From contig NZ_JADPMV010000002.1 in NCBI RefSeq assembly GCF_018398425.1, forward strand, positions 248,001 through 312,000: a stretch of 64,000 nt of DNA, in the 5' to 3' direction. Below the pieces are notes generated by a model. The model was given only the letters and a program-made list of their open reading frames with translations. It had not been told where the DNA came from and did no database searches. The stretch comes from Pseudomonas lalucatii. GTDB lineage: Bacteria; Pseudomonadota; Gammaproteobacteria; Pseudomonadales; Pseudomonadaceae. Position numbers and translations under genes: made by a program. Of this stretch, positions 28,079-36,509 are shown in pieces. The number at the start of each line of letters is the position of its first letter. Within the stretch, counting starts at the first letter, position 1.

Positions 28079-29008
28079 CTAGGCGCGATGCTTGCTGTAC
28101 AGCTTGGCCTCGCCCGCCGGACGCGTCTTGAAGCGCCGATGCGCCCACAGGTACTGCTCGGGGCAGGCACTGACCGCCTGCTCGATCCACTGGTTGATGC
28201 GCAGGCAGTCGGCCTCCTCGCTGTCCCCGGGGAAATCCGCCAGTGGCGGATGCACCACCACCCTGTAGCCCGAGCCGTCGGCCAGGCGCTCCTGGGTGAA
28301 GGGGATCACCCGCGCCCGCCCCAGGCGGGCGAACTTGCTGGTCGCGGTGACGGTGGCGGCCGGCACGCCGAACAGCGGCACGAAGATGCTGCGCTGGGCG
28401 CCGTAGTCCTGATCCGGCGCATACCAGACCACGCCGCCGGAGCGCAGCAGCTTGAGCATGCCACGCACATCGTCGCGCTCGATCACCCCGAGCAAGCGCT
28501 GTTCGCGACCCCGGCGCTGGACATAGTCGAACAGCGGATTCTTGTGCGGCCGGTACATGCCGTACATGTCCTGGCGCATGCCGAGCAGGCCGCCGCCCAT
28601 CTCCAGGGTGGTGAAGTGCAGGGCCATGAGGATCACCCCCTGACCGTCCGCCGCGGCCTGCTGCAGGTGTTCCAGCCCCTCGATGGTACCCAGCCGGCGC
28701 AGGCGTGCCGGCGGCCACCACCAGCTGACCGCCATCTCGAAGAAGGTCATGCCGGTGGAGGCGAAGTTCTCCCGCAACAGGCGTTCGCGCGCGGCAGCCG
28801 ACAGCCGGGGAAAGCACAGCTCCAGGTTGCGCGCGGCGATCTGCCGGCGCGAGCGCGCCAGCCGATACATCAGGGCGCCCAGCCAGCGCCCCAGGCGCAT
28901 CAGCACCGGGTACGGCAGCAGCGACACCAGCCACAGCAGCCCGAGCCCCAGCCACAGCGGCCAGAAACGCGGATGAAGGAAGTAGCCACGAAACACTGGA
29001 CGATCCAT
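28079..29008 (-). CDS. lpxL: Lipid A biosynthesis (lauroyl) acyltransferase
   Basis: 309 residues with an N-terminal membrane anchor ([19 protein letters not shown]). The HX4E acyltransferase motif is HFTTLE in [17 protein letters not shown]; further conserved [13 protein letters not shown] and WYAPDQDYG. It adds a secondary acyl chain to lipid A at the inner membrane. ATG 29008 gives the usual short N terminus. Divergent from minC; pseudomonads have several LpxL/HtrB paralogues, so the exact position acylated is unsure. Confidence 0.88.
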   Translation of the reverse strand: MDRPVFRGYFLHPRFWPLWLGLGLLWLVSLLPYPVLMRLGRWLGALMYRLARSRRQIAARNLELCFPRLSAAARERLLRENFASTGMTFFEMAVSWWWPPARLRRLGTIEGLEHLQQAAADGQGVILMALHFTTLEMGGGLLGMRQDMYGMYRPHKNPLFDYVQRRGREQRLLGVIERDDVRGMLKLLRSGGVVWYAPDQDYGAQRSIFVPLFGVPAATVTATSKFARLGRARVIPFTQERLADGSGYRVVVHPPLADFPGDSEEADCLRINQWIEQAVSACPEQYLWAHRRFKTRPAGEAKLYSKHRA

Positions 29009-29158
29009 GAACGATCCCGCACAACACATAAAGCCGGACATTCTACCAGCAGTTGGCCGATGCCTTGGCCGCTTGCGACCCACCGAGCTTCTCGCTATAA
29101 GTCCCCGGCAACCTACGCGACCCGCCCCCTCCTTCTATACAGGCGCATCAGGCAGACC

Positions 29159-29884
29159 ATGAGCCAAGCCGATCTACTCGACCAAGACCCCGTGTTCCAG
29201 CTCAAGGGCAGCATGCTCGCCATCACCGTGCTGGAGCTGGCGCACAACGACCTGGAGCGCCTCGATCAGCAGCTGATGGAAAAGGTCGCCCAGGCGCCGC
29301 AGTTCTTCAGCAACACGCCGCTGGTGCTGGCCCTGGACAAGCTGCCGGACGGCGAAGGCGACCTCGACCTCGCCGCACTGATGGGCCTGTGCCGCAAGCA
29401 CGGCCTGCGCACCCTGGCGCTGCGCGCCAGCCGGGCCGACGACATCGCCGCCGCCGACGCTCTGGACCTGCCGGTGCTGCCCCCTTCCGGCGCCCGCGAG
29501 CGCCAGCTCGAACTGACGCCCAAACCGCCGGAAAAACCGGCCGAGCCGGAACTCAAGCCGACCAAGATCGTCACAACCCCGGTACGCGGCGGCCAGCAGG
29601 TCTATGCCCAGGGCGGCGACCTGATCGTCCTGGCACCGGTCAGCGCCGGCGCCGAGCTGCTCGCCGACGGCAATATCCACGTCTACGCCCCCATGCGCGG
29701 CCGCGCCCTGGCCGGCATCAAGGGCAACACCCAGGCGCGGATTTTCTGCCAGCAGATGGGCGCCGAACTGCTGTCGATCGCCGGCCACTACAAGGTCGCC
29801 GAGGACCTGCGCCGCGATCCGCTGTGGGGCGATGCGGTGCATGTCAGCCTGTCGGGTGACGTGTTGAACATCACCCGCCTTTAA
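29159..29884 (+). CDS. minC: Septum site-determining protein MinC
   Basis: 241 residues. N domain about 1-100 (FsZ antagonist), Pro/Glu-rich linker ([14 protein letters not shown]), beta-helical C domain from about 135 with [15 protein letters not shown] and [11 protein letters not shown]. It blocks FtsZ assembly away from midcell. First gene of minCDE. Confidence 0.95.
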   Translation: MSQADLLDQDPVFQLKGSMLAITVLELAHNDLERLDQQLMEKVAQAPQFFSNTPLVLALDKLPDGEGDLDLAALMGLCRKHGLRTLALRASRADDIAAADALDLPVLPPSGARERQLELTPKPPEKPAEPELKPTKIVTTPVRGGQQVYAQGGDLIVLAPVSAGAELLADGNIHVYAPMRGRALAGIKGNTQARIFCQQMGAELLSIAGHYKVAEDLRRDPLWGDAVHVSLSGDVLNITRL

Positions 29885-29985
29885 CGGATACTGCGGCCAA
29901 TTTTCAAGGACACCAAAGGGCATCCGGACGCCTCGCGCGGCCGCCAGATTCCCGCTTTTATCTTCACATTTTGGGGTGAATCACC

Positions 29986-30798
29986 TTGGCCAAGATCCTC
30001 GTAGTCACGTCCGGCAAGGGTGGCGTGGGCAAAACCACCACCAGCGCCGCCATCGGTACCGGCCTCGCCCTGCGCGGGCACAAGACTGTCATCGTCGACT
30101 TCGACGTCGGCCTGCGCAACCTCGACCTGATCATGGGTTGCGAGCGCCGCGTGGTGTACGACTTCGTCAACGTGGTCAACGGCGAAGCGACCCTGACCCA
30201 GGCGCTGATCAAGGACAAGCGCCTGGAGAACCTCTACGTGCTGGCCGCCAGCCAGACCCGCGACAAGGACGCCCTGACCCTGGAGGGCGTGGAGAAGGTC
30301 ATCAACGAGCTGTCGCAGAACTTCGAGTACGTGGTCTGCGACTCCCCGGCCGGCATCGAGAAGGGCGCCCACCTGGCCATGTACTTCGCCGACGAGGCGA
30401 TAGTCGTGACCAACCCGGAAGTCTCCTCGGTGCGCGACTCCGACCGCATGCTCGGCCTGCTGGCGAGCAAGTCGCGCCGCGCCGAGAAGGGCGAGGAGCC
30501 GATCAGGGAGCACCTGCTGCTGACCCGCTACAACCCGGAGCGCGTGACCAAGGGCGAGATGCTCGGCGTGGAAGACGTCGAGGAGATCCTCGCCATTCGC
30601 CTGCTCGGCGTGATCCCCGAGTCGCAGGCGGTACTCAAGGCCTCCAACCAGGGGGTACCGGTGATTCTCGACGACCAGAGCGACGCCGGCCAGGCGTACA
30701 GCGATGCCGTCGACCGCCTGCTCGGCAAGGAAGTGGCGCATCGCTTCCTCGACGTGCAGAAGAAAGGATTCATGCAACGCCTGTTCGGAGCCCGCTGA
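29986..30798 (+). CDS. minD: Septum site-determining ATPase MinD
   Basis: 270 residues starting at TTG 29986 (GGGGTGA 7 nt upstream; no in-frame ATG fits). Deviant Walker [11 protein letters not shown] at the N terminus, [11 protein letters not shown] as Walker B region, and a C-terminal amphipathic membrane helix (FMQRLFGAR). Recruits MinC to the membrane. The stop overlaps the minE start (TGATG). Confidence 0.96.
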   Translation: MAKILVVTSGKGGVGKTTTSAAIGTGLALRGHKTVIVDFDVGLRNLDLIMGCERRVVYDFVNVVNGEATLTQALIKDKRLENLYVLAASQTRDKDALTLEGVEKVINELSQNFEYVVCDSPAGIEKGAHLAMYFADEAIVVTNPEVSSVRDSDRMLGLLASKSRRAEKGEEPIREHLLLTRYNPERVTKGEMLGVEDVEEILAIRLLGVIPESQAVLKASNQGVPVILDDQSDAGQAYSDAVDRLLGKEVAHRFLDVQKKGFMQRLFGAR

Positions 30799-31052
30799 TG
30801 AATATTTTCGACTTCTTTCGTGAGCGCAAGAAGGAAACGCCCGCCTCCATCGCGAAAGAGCGCCTGCAGATCATCGTCGCCCACGAGCGCGGCCAACGCA
30901 GCCAGCCGGACTACCTGCCGGCCCTGCAGCAGGAGCTGGTCGAGGTGATCCGCAAGTACGTCAATATCGACTCGGACCAGGTCCAGGTCGCCCTGGAGAA
31001 CCAGGGCAGCTGCTCGATCCTCGAGCTCAATATCACCCTGCCGGATCGCTGA
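30798..31052 (+). CDS. minE: Cell division topological specificity factor MinE
   Basis: 84 residues. The N-terminal anti-MinCD/membrane segment is [21 protein letters not shown] and the C-terminal dimerisation domain starts near residue 35. It shares one base with the minD stop codon. Confidence 0.96.
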   Translation: MNIFDFFRERKKETPASIAKERLQIIVAHERGQRSQPDYLPALQQELVEVIRKYVNIDSDQVQVALENQGSCSILELNITLPDR

Positions 31053-31097
31053 TCCGCGCACCCCGGAGCCGGCGAACCGGCCCCGGACACTCCTGCC

Positions 31098-31129
31098 CCA
31101 TCGGCGACCTCGGTCGCCGATGGCGTTTT
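31098..31129 (+). terminator. Rho-independent terminator after minE
   Basis: 12-bp perfect stem CCATCGGCGACC / GGTCGCCGATGG with a 2-nt spacer, followed by CGTTTTCC. It lies 14 nt before the next start codon. Confidence 0.85.
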
Positions 31130-31142
31130 CCGGACCGCCACC

Positions 31143-31778
31143 ATGCCCCTCAGCCAGATTGAAATCCTTCACCAGGACGCCGCCCTGCTGGTGATCAACA
31201 AGCCCACCCTGCTGCTCTCGGTGCCCGGCCGCGCCGAAGACAACCGCGATTGCCTGGTCACCCGCCTGCAGGAAAACGGCTACCCGGAGGCACGCATCGT
31301 CCACCGCCTGGACTGGGAGACCTCGGGCATCATCGTCCTGGCCCGCGACGCCGACAGCCACCGCGAGCTGTCCCGGCAGTTCCACGACCGCGAGACCGAG
31401 AAGGCCTACACCGCGCTGTGCTGGGGCCAGCCCGAGGCGGACAGCGGCAGCATCGACCTGCCGCTGCGCTACGACCCGCCGACCAAGCCGCGCCACGTGG
31501 TCGACTTCGAGCAGGGCAAGCACGCCCTGACCCACTGGCGCGTGCTGGAGCGCTGCGGCGACCACTGCCGCGTCGAGCTGACGCCGATCACCGGTCGCTC
31601 GCACCAGCTGCGCGTGCACATGCTCTCCATCGGCCACCCGCTGCTCGGCGACCGCCTCTATGCCCACGAGCAGGCCCTGGCCGCCTTTGATCGCCTGTGC
31701 CTGCACGCCAGCATGCTGGCGCTGACCCACCCGCACAGCGGCGAACGCCTGCGCTTCACCTGCCCCGCCCCGTTCTGA
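31143..31778 (+). CDS. rluA: RluA-family pseudouridine synthase
   Basis: 211 residues, short form without an S4 domain, as RluA (23S rRNA position 746 and tRNA position 32). Catalytic aspartate in VHRLDWETSGIIV; conserved LTPITGRSHQLRVHM and HPLLGDRLYAH. Same order minCDE-rluA occurs in P. aeruginosa. Position specificity is inferred. Confidence 0.88.
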   Translation: MPLSQIEILHQDAALLVINKPTLLLSVPGRAEDNRDCLVTRLQENGYPEARIVHRLDWETSGIIVLARDADSHRELSRQFHDRETEKAYTALCWGQPEADSGSIDLPLRYDPPTKPRHVVDFEQGKHALTHWRVLERCGDHCRVELTPITGRSHQLRVHMLSIGHPLLGDRLYAHEQALAAFDRLCLHASMLALTHPHSGERLRFTCPAPF

Positions 31779-31856
31779 GCGGCTCGGCCGGGCGCCATGC
31801 GCCCGGCGAACATAATCTGCCGGCATAAGTCATTCGGCATTGCTCTAAGCGGCCAC

Positions 31857-31885
31857 CTTGAAGATCCAGGGCCGCGCCAACATAT
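31857..31885 (+). promoter_or_regulatory. Candidate sigma-32 (RpoH) heat-shock promoter
   Basis: CTTGAA at 31857-31862, 15-bp spacer, CAACATAT at 31878-31885, compared with the RpoH pattern CTTGAA-N13-15-CCCCATNT (5 of the 7 defined -10 bases). It lies about 80 bp before three small heat-shock genes. A GC hairpin at 31787-31807 precedes it. Confidence 0.6.
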
Positions 31886-31922
31886 TTCTGCCGACGGGGC
31901 TTGAGGCCTCGGCCTTAAGCAC

Positions 31923-31963
31923 CGCAAACGAATCTCTGGTCACTCCAACCAAGGAGGTTTGCG
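31923..31963 (+). promoter_or_regulatory. Hairpin burying the Shine-Dalgarno sequence: candidate RNA thermometer
   Basis: CGCAAAC (31923-31929) pairs with GTTTGCG (31957-31963), which abuts the ATG. Inside, CTCT (31934-31937) pairs with GGAG (31953-31956), and GGT with ACC around a 7-nt loop, with an AA bulge and a GAAT internal loop. The whole SD AAGGAGG is thus paired. The mix of weak pairs, a bulge and an internal loop is typical of heat-opened leaders (ROSE-like elements) of small heat-shock genes. Confidence 0.6.
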
Positions 31964-32416
31964 ATGTACGAGTCCCTTCTCAACTTCCCCGGCGGCCTGC
32001 TCGCCGAGTTCGAACGCCTGCAACGCGAATTGCAGCAGGACTATGCCAGCCTCGGCCGGCCGGGCAGCATCCGCGCGGTCGCCAGCGGCGCCTTCCCGGC
32101 ACTCAACGTCGGCAGCACGGCGTCGACCATCGAGGTCTACGCCTTCGCCCCGGGGATCGACCCGAGCACGCTCGACGTACAGATCGATCACGGCCTGCTG
32201 ACCATCGCCGGCGCGCGCGAGAGCGACCAACCCGGCGACAACGGCAGCCTGTCGGTCTACGCCAACGAACGCTTCAGCGGGCGCTTCAAGCGCACCCTGA
32301 GCCTGTCCGAGGACGCCGACCCGGACAGGGTCGAGGCGCTCTACCGCGACGGCGTGCTGCATATCAAGGTGGCGCGGCGCGAGTCGGCCCAGCCCAAGCG
32401 CATCAGCGTCCAGTAA
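31964..32416 (+). CDS. Small heat-shock protein Hsp20, first of three
   Basis: 150 residues. Alpha-crystallin domain about 45-135 (STIEVYAFAPGIDPSTLDVQID, RFSGRFKRTLSLSEDAD, YRDGVLHIKVAR), ending RISVQ, an I-x-V type C-terminal anchor. Binds unfolding proteins without ATP. Start set by AAGGAGG, itself locked in the hairpin at 31923-31963. Probable first gene of a heat-induced operon. Confidence 0.93.
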   Translation: MYESLLNFPGGLLAEFERLQRELQQDYASLGRPGSIRAVASGAFPALNVGSTASTIEVYAFAPGIDPSTLDVQIDHGLLTIAGARESDQPGDNGSLSVYANERFSGRFKRTLSLSEDADPDRVEALYRDGVLHIKVARRESAQPKRISVQ

Positions 32417-32446
32417 CCATTCAGGCAGTGATAGGAGGAAGCCACG

Positions 32447-32824
32447 ATGAGCGACAAGAAAAGCGTGAGCCGCCCCGAGCGTGCCGAAGAGCCCCAGACC
32501 CTGCTGCCGCGGGTGGACGTGTTCGAGGACAAGGACGGCATCCTGCTACTCGCCGACCTGCCCGGCGTGCCCAAGGACAAGCTCGACCTGAGGGTCGACA
32601 ACGACACCCTGACCCTCGAAGGCGAGATCGCCGCCAGCACGCCGAAGGACATGGAGGCGATCTATGCCGAAGTGCGCATGGCGCGCTACCGGCGCGCCTT
32701 CGCCCTGAGCAGCGAGCTGGATACCGCGCGGATCGACGCGCAACTGCGCGACGGCGTGCTGAAGCTGCGGATTCCCAAGCACGCCCACGCGCAACCACGC
32801 AAGATCGAAGTCAAGCTAGCCTGA
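32447..32824 (+). CDS. Small heat-shock protein Hsp20, second of three
   Basis: 125 residues. Short N arm, alpha-crystallin domain with ILLLADLPGVPKDKLDLRVD and LRDGVLKLRIPK, and C-terminal KIEVKLA. 30 bp after the first gene, with its own AGGAGG. Clearly divergent from its neighbours in sequence, so not a recent duplicate; hetero-oligomers are possible. Confidence 0.93.
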   Translation: MSDKKSVSRPERAEEPQTLLPRVDVFEDKDGILLLADLPGVPKDKLDLRVDNDTLTLEGEIAASTPKDMEAIYAEVRMARYRRAFALSSELDTARIDAQLRDGVLKLRIPKHAHAQPRKIEVKLA

Positions 32825-32891
32825 ACAGCCGCGACGGCCGGGCCGGCCTGCTCAGCCAGGCACCCGGCCGGTCGCGGCCCGGAGGTCTTAG

Positions 32892-33410
32892 ATGGACAGA
32901 CTCAATGAACTGAAACAGGGCCTGGAGGACACCTGGCACTCCCTCGGCGAGGGCTGGCGCCAGGTACTCGACCGCGCCAGCGGTGCCCTGACCCGCTTCA
33001 CCCCGGCCAGCCGCAACAGGCACGACGAGGATGCCGCGGCGCCCGCCCGTGGCGCCAACGGCGATTTCCCCTCGAGCAACTGGGCGCTGCTGGCCGGCGA
33101 CCTGTACGAGGACGCCGACAAGTTCGTCGTGCGCCTGGAGGTCCCGGGCCTGAACAAGCAGGACCTGGATGTCGAGGTGCGCAGCGACGTGCTGGTGGTG
33201 CGCGGCGAGAAGCGTTACGAGCAGGAATCGACCAGCGGTCGCTACCGCATCCGCCAGTGCGCCTTCGGCAGCTTTCACCGCAGCATTCCGCTGCCGCTGC
33301 CGGTGATCGCCGACAGGACCGCGGCCAGCTACCGTAACGGCGTGCTGCGCATCGAGCTGCCCAAGGCCGAGCACGCCCGCGGCCGGCGCATCGAGGTGCG
33401 CGTCGACTGA
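32892..33410 (+). CDS. Small heat-shock protein Hsp20, third of three
   Basis: 172 residues with the longest N-terminal arm (about 75 residues with a His/Asp/Glu-rich stretch). The alpha-crystallin domain has FVVRLEVPGLNKQDLDVEVR and YRNGVLRIELPK; the end is RIEVRVD. CGGAGG precedes the ATG. Converges with the histidine kinase gene 14 bp further on. Confidence 0.93.
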   Translation: MDRLNELKQGLEDTWHSLGEGWRQVLDRASGALTRFTPASRNRHDEDAAAPARGANGDFPSSNWALLAGDLYEDADKFVVRLEVPGLNKQDLDVEVRSDVLVVRGEKRYEQESTSGRYRIRQCAFGSFHRSIPLPLPVIADRTAASYRNGVLRIELPKAEHARGRRIEVRVD

Positions 33411-33424
33411 ACCCGCCGGCGCCG

Positions 33425-35035
33425 CTACTCGGTGCCCTGGCGGCGCGGCCAGATCAGGCTGAAGCGGGCGCCGCCGAGGGCCTCGCTGCGGCCGATCTGC
33501 GCCCGGCCGCCGTGCCAGTAGATGATCCGCCGCACGATCGACAGCCCCAGGCCATGGCCTCCCGAGGCGCGGGTGCGGCTGTCGTCCAGGCGCAGGAAGG
33601 GCTTGAACAGGCGCTCCCAGGCGGATTCCGGCACGCCCGGGCCATCGTCCTCGACGTCCAGGCGGCAGCGCTGGTGACCGATCCGGTAGCTCAGGCGCAC
33701 CCGCGACTCGGCATGGCGCATGGCGTTGCTCACCAGGTTCTGCAGGGCCCGATGCAGGTAGCGCGGCTCGCCTTCGACCCGCGCGCCACCACCGTCCGCC
33801 GCATCCACCACCGGCCCGCGCTCGACTCGCACCTCGGCGCGCAGCGGCGCCAGCTCGGCGATCACCTGGTCGATCAGCGCGCCCAGGTCGACCGTCTGGA
33901 AGTTCAGCGCCGGCGCCCCCTGCTCCAGCCGGGCATAGGTCAGCATCTCGTCGACCAGCTTGTCGAGATCCTGGATGTCGCTGTCCATGCCCTCCATGTA
34001 CTTGCGCCGCGCCGCCTCACTCTCGGCATCGCCGATCATCTCCAGGCCGAAGCGCAGTCGCGCCACCGGCGTGCGCAACTCGTGGGACACCGCCCGCACC
34101 AGCTCGCGCTGGGTGCTCAGCGAGCGCTGCAGGTGCTCGGCCATGGCGTTGAAGGCATTCGCCAGGCGCCCCACCGCATCGCCGCCGTGGGCCGGCACCC
34201 GGGCCTCCAGGCGACCGCTGGCCAGCTGCGTGGCGGCACCCTCGAGGGCCCGCAGGCGCTGCTCCAGCGGCCGCACCAGCAGGTAGAGCATCAGGCCGAT
34301 CAGGCTCAGGCCGAGCGCGCCGATCAGCACCAGCAGCTGCGGCGGATAGAGGTCCATCTGGTACAGCGGGCCGATCTCCAGCACCCAGTCGGTATCGATG
34401 ATGCCGGAGAACACGTGGATGCTGTCGCCCCCCTTGCCCAGGGCCATCACCGTGTCGCCCTCGTCCACCCGTCGGCGCTGGTCGACATCCAGGTTGGCCT
34501 GTTCCAGGCGCACCAGCCGCAGGTCGAAGCCGAACTGCTTGGCCGCCTTCAGCTCGGCCAGGCGCTGCGGCTGCTCCGCCTCGGGGAAGCGCACCAGCTC
34601 GTCGATCAGCAGGTAGATGGTGGCGCGCGCCAGCTGCTCGCTGACCTGCTGCACCTCGCCGGTCAACAGCACGCCCTGCGCCTCGCTGACCAGGCTGTAG
34701 ACCTGCGCCGCATGGGGGCCGGTCTGCTTCACCAGCACCTGGCCGCGCAGCAGGCGCTTGCGCGCGCCGCTGTCGAGCCGGGCCTCGTCCAGGGCCTGGA
34801 CGCTCAGCGGAATGCCCAGCAGCCGCGCCCACACCGCCATGGCCCGCCGCCGCTCGACCTCGGCCATGGGCTGCAGGTTGTCGGCCATCAGCCGGAAGGT
34901 GCCGCTGGCCAGGCGCTCGCGGTACTGGTCGGCGCGCACCTCGTTGAGCAGCTGCAGGGTGCCGACGCCGAGCAGCGCCACCAGGACCAGCACCGCCAAC
35001 ATGCCGGCGTAGATGCGCAGGAAGATGGAGTTCAT
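33425..35035 (-). CDS. RstB-like membrane sensor histidine kinase
   Basis: 536 residues. TM1 about 5-30, periplasmic sensor about 31-230, TM2 at LLVLIGALGLSLIGLMLYLLV, HAMP, HisKA with SHELRTPVARLRF, and HATPase with NLVSNAMRH, DDGPGVP and GHGLGLSIV. All catalytic boxes are present. The ATG overlaps the regulator's stop by 4 nt (ATGA), so the two are co-translated. Signal unknown. Confidence 0.9.
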   Translation of the reverse strand: MNSIFLRIYAGMLAVLVLVALLGVGTLQLLNEVRADQYRERLASGTFRLMADNLQPMAEVERRRAMAVWARLLGIPLSVQALDEARLDSGARKRLLRGQVLVKQTGPHAAQVYSLVSEAQGVLLTGEVQQVSEQLARATIYLLIDELVRFPEAEQPQRLAELKAAKQFGFDLRLVRLEQANLDVDQRRRVDEGDTVMALGKGGDSIHVFSGIIDTDWVLEIGPLYQMDLYPPQLLVLIGALGLSLIGLMLYLLVRPLEQRLRALEGAATQLASGRLEARVPAHGGDAVGRLANAFNAMAEHLQRSLSTQRELVRAVSHELRTPVARLRFGLEMIGDAESEAARRKYMEGMDSDIQDLDKLVDEMLTYARLEQGAPALNFQTVDLGALIDQVIAELAPLRAEVRVERGPVVDAADGGGARVEGEPRYLHRALQNLVSNAMRHAESRVRLSYRIGHQRCRLDVEDDGPGVPESAWERLFKPFLRLDDSRTRASGGHGLGLSIVRRIIYWHGGRAQIGRSEALGGARFSLIWPRRQGTE

Positions 35036-35754
35036 AGCAGCGCTTCGGCGGCCTCGGCAACGAACAGGTAGCCCTTGCTGCGCACCGTCTTGATCATGCG
35101 CGGGTGCATCGGATCGTCACCGATCTTCGGCCGGATGCGCGAGATGCGCACGTCGATGGAGCGGTCCTGGCCGTCGTATTCGATGCCGCGCAGGGCGGTG
35201 AAGATCTCCTCCCGCGAGAGAATCCGCCCGGCATTGGCGGTGAGCAGCCAGAGCAGGTCGAATTCGGCGCTGGTCAGCTCGATGCCCTGCCCGCCCAGCC
35301 AGGCCTCGCGCATCGCGCTGTCGATCACCAGCGGGCCGAACTCCAGGCGCCGCGGCTCCTGGGCCGCGCCCGGCGCGCTGCCCTCGTGGCGCCGCAGCAG
35401 GGCGCGCACCCGGGCCAGCAACACCCGCGGGCGCACCGGCTTGCACACGTAGTCGTCGGCGCCCATCTCCAGGCCGAGCACCTGATCCATGTCGTCGGTG
35501 CGCGCGGTGAGCATCAGGATCGGCCCCTGGTAACCGCCGCGCACCTTGCGGCAGATCGACAGGCCGTCCTCGCCGGGCAGCATCAGGTCGAGGATCACCA
35601 GATCCGGCTGCTCCTTGAGGATGCGCGCCGCCGCCCGCGCGCCGTCGGCCTCGATGGCCACCGCCAGGCCATTGCCCTGCAGATAATCGCGCGTCAACTC
35701 GGCCAGACGCTGATCGTCCTCGACGATCAGGATATGCCATGCCTCTCGCTCCAC
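35032..35754 (-). CDS. OmpR-family response regulator, RstA-like
   Basis: 240 residues from GTG 35754, with GGGAGG 5 nt upstream; upstream ATG codons would add about 120 residues of non-coding character. Receiver domain has IVEDDQRL, phospho-acceptor in LVILDLMLPGEDG and Lys in YVCKPVRP. Winged helix at about 140-235 (LTSAEFDLLWLL, RSIDVRISRIRPKI, TVRSKGYLF). Partner of the kinase. Confidence 0.92.
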   Translation of the reverse strand: MEREAWHILIVEDDQRLAELTRDYLQGNGLAVAIEADGARAAARILKEQPDLVILDLMLPGEDGLSICRKVRGGYQGPILMLTARTDDMDQVLGLEMGADDYVCKPVRPRVLLARVRALLRRHEGSAPGAAQEPRRLEFGPLVIDSAMREAWLGGQGIELTSAEFDLLWLLTANAGRILSREEIFTALRGIEYDGQDRSIDVRISRIRPKIGDDPMHPRMIKTVRSKGYLFVAEAAEALL

Positions 35755-35897
35755 TGCTGCCTCCCAAGGACAGATCAACCAGGCTGAAACAGACCGGCAT
35801 TGTAGCAACGCCGGGGCCGCAGGCGACGGCCTAATGAGGGCCGCGCCAGGCGGTGCGGCGGGCCTGCACAGCGCAGGCCAATAATCAAGGGAAAAAC

Positions 35898-36326
35898 CTA
35901 CATCTTGTGTTTGCGTGACGGGGTGAAAATACCGCGCGGAAGCCGGCCGAAATCCACCGCCAGCACGACGAACGGTATCGATGGGACAACCCCAGCTACC
36001 ACGGGGCCTGGCGAAACTTACCCCAAGATAACCCACAGATTTATCCACAGCCGGCGAAATCTTGTCGGCTTGCCTTCCCCCAGACACCGCACTATCTTGT
36101 ATCCCCAGCGCGCCAAACACCTACATGTTGGGTTTTTGGCAACAGACGACACAAGCACATTTGCACCAGAAAGGTCTAGACCGAGAACAACAACAGTGCA
36201 GGTGAATGCTCCTGCCGCCGCCGCGGCAGCAACAAGGCCGACCGCCCTTCCCCCCCTGGCTCCAGTGCCGGGCGGGTCCCCAGAAAGGCGAGACCCCTTG
36301 CGCATCAACCACTACATATAGTAGTG
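35898..36326 (+). promoter_or_regulatory. nrdA regulatory region: NrdR-like boxes and DnaA box
   Basis: The 755-bp gap 35755-36509 holds no convincing gene and is AT-richer in the middle. Sites resembling the NrdR pattern ACACWATATATWGTGT: CTACATCTTGTGT at 35898-35910, CACTATCTTGTAT at 36090-36102, CTACATGTTGGGT at 36121-36133, and CACTACATATAGTAGTG at 36310-36326. The middle pair is 31 bp apart, the helical phasing NrdR uses. A perfect DnaA box TTATCCACA is at 36041-36049, with a near match at 36029-36037. Confidence 0.65.
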
Positions 36327-36509
36327 CCGACGACGGTCGACACTAGACTCTTGAGCCAGGAAGGCGCTCTAGTCGTGCCCTCCCAGCCCAGTTTGCAAGT
36401 CCCGTGCGCCCGGCCCATGGCCTGCGCATGGCGTTGTTGAAATGGAATGAACGGCGGGTACGCCAGGCATAGCGCCCAACTAACAGATTTTCACAGCACG
36501 GAGACCTTC

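Noticed and set aside
36029..36049. Chromosomal origin because of DnaA boxes
   Set aside because: Only one perfect and one degenerate box, no dnaA-dnaN-gyrB or rpmH neighbourhood; nrdA promoters are known to carry DnaA boxes.
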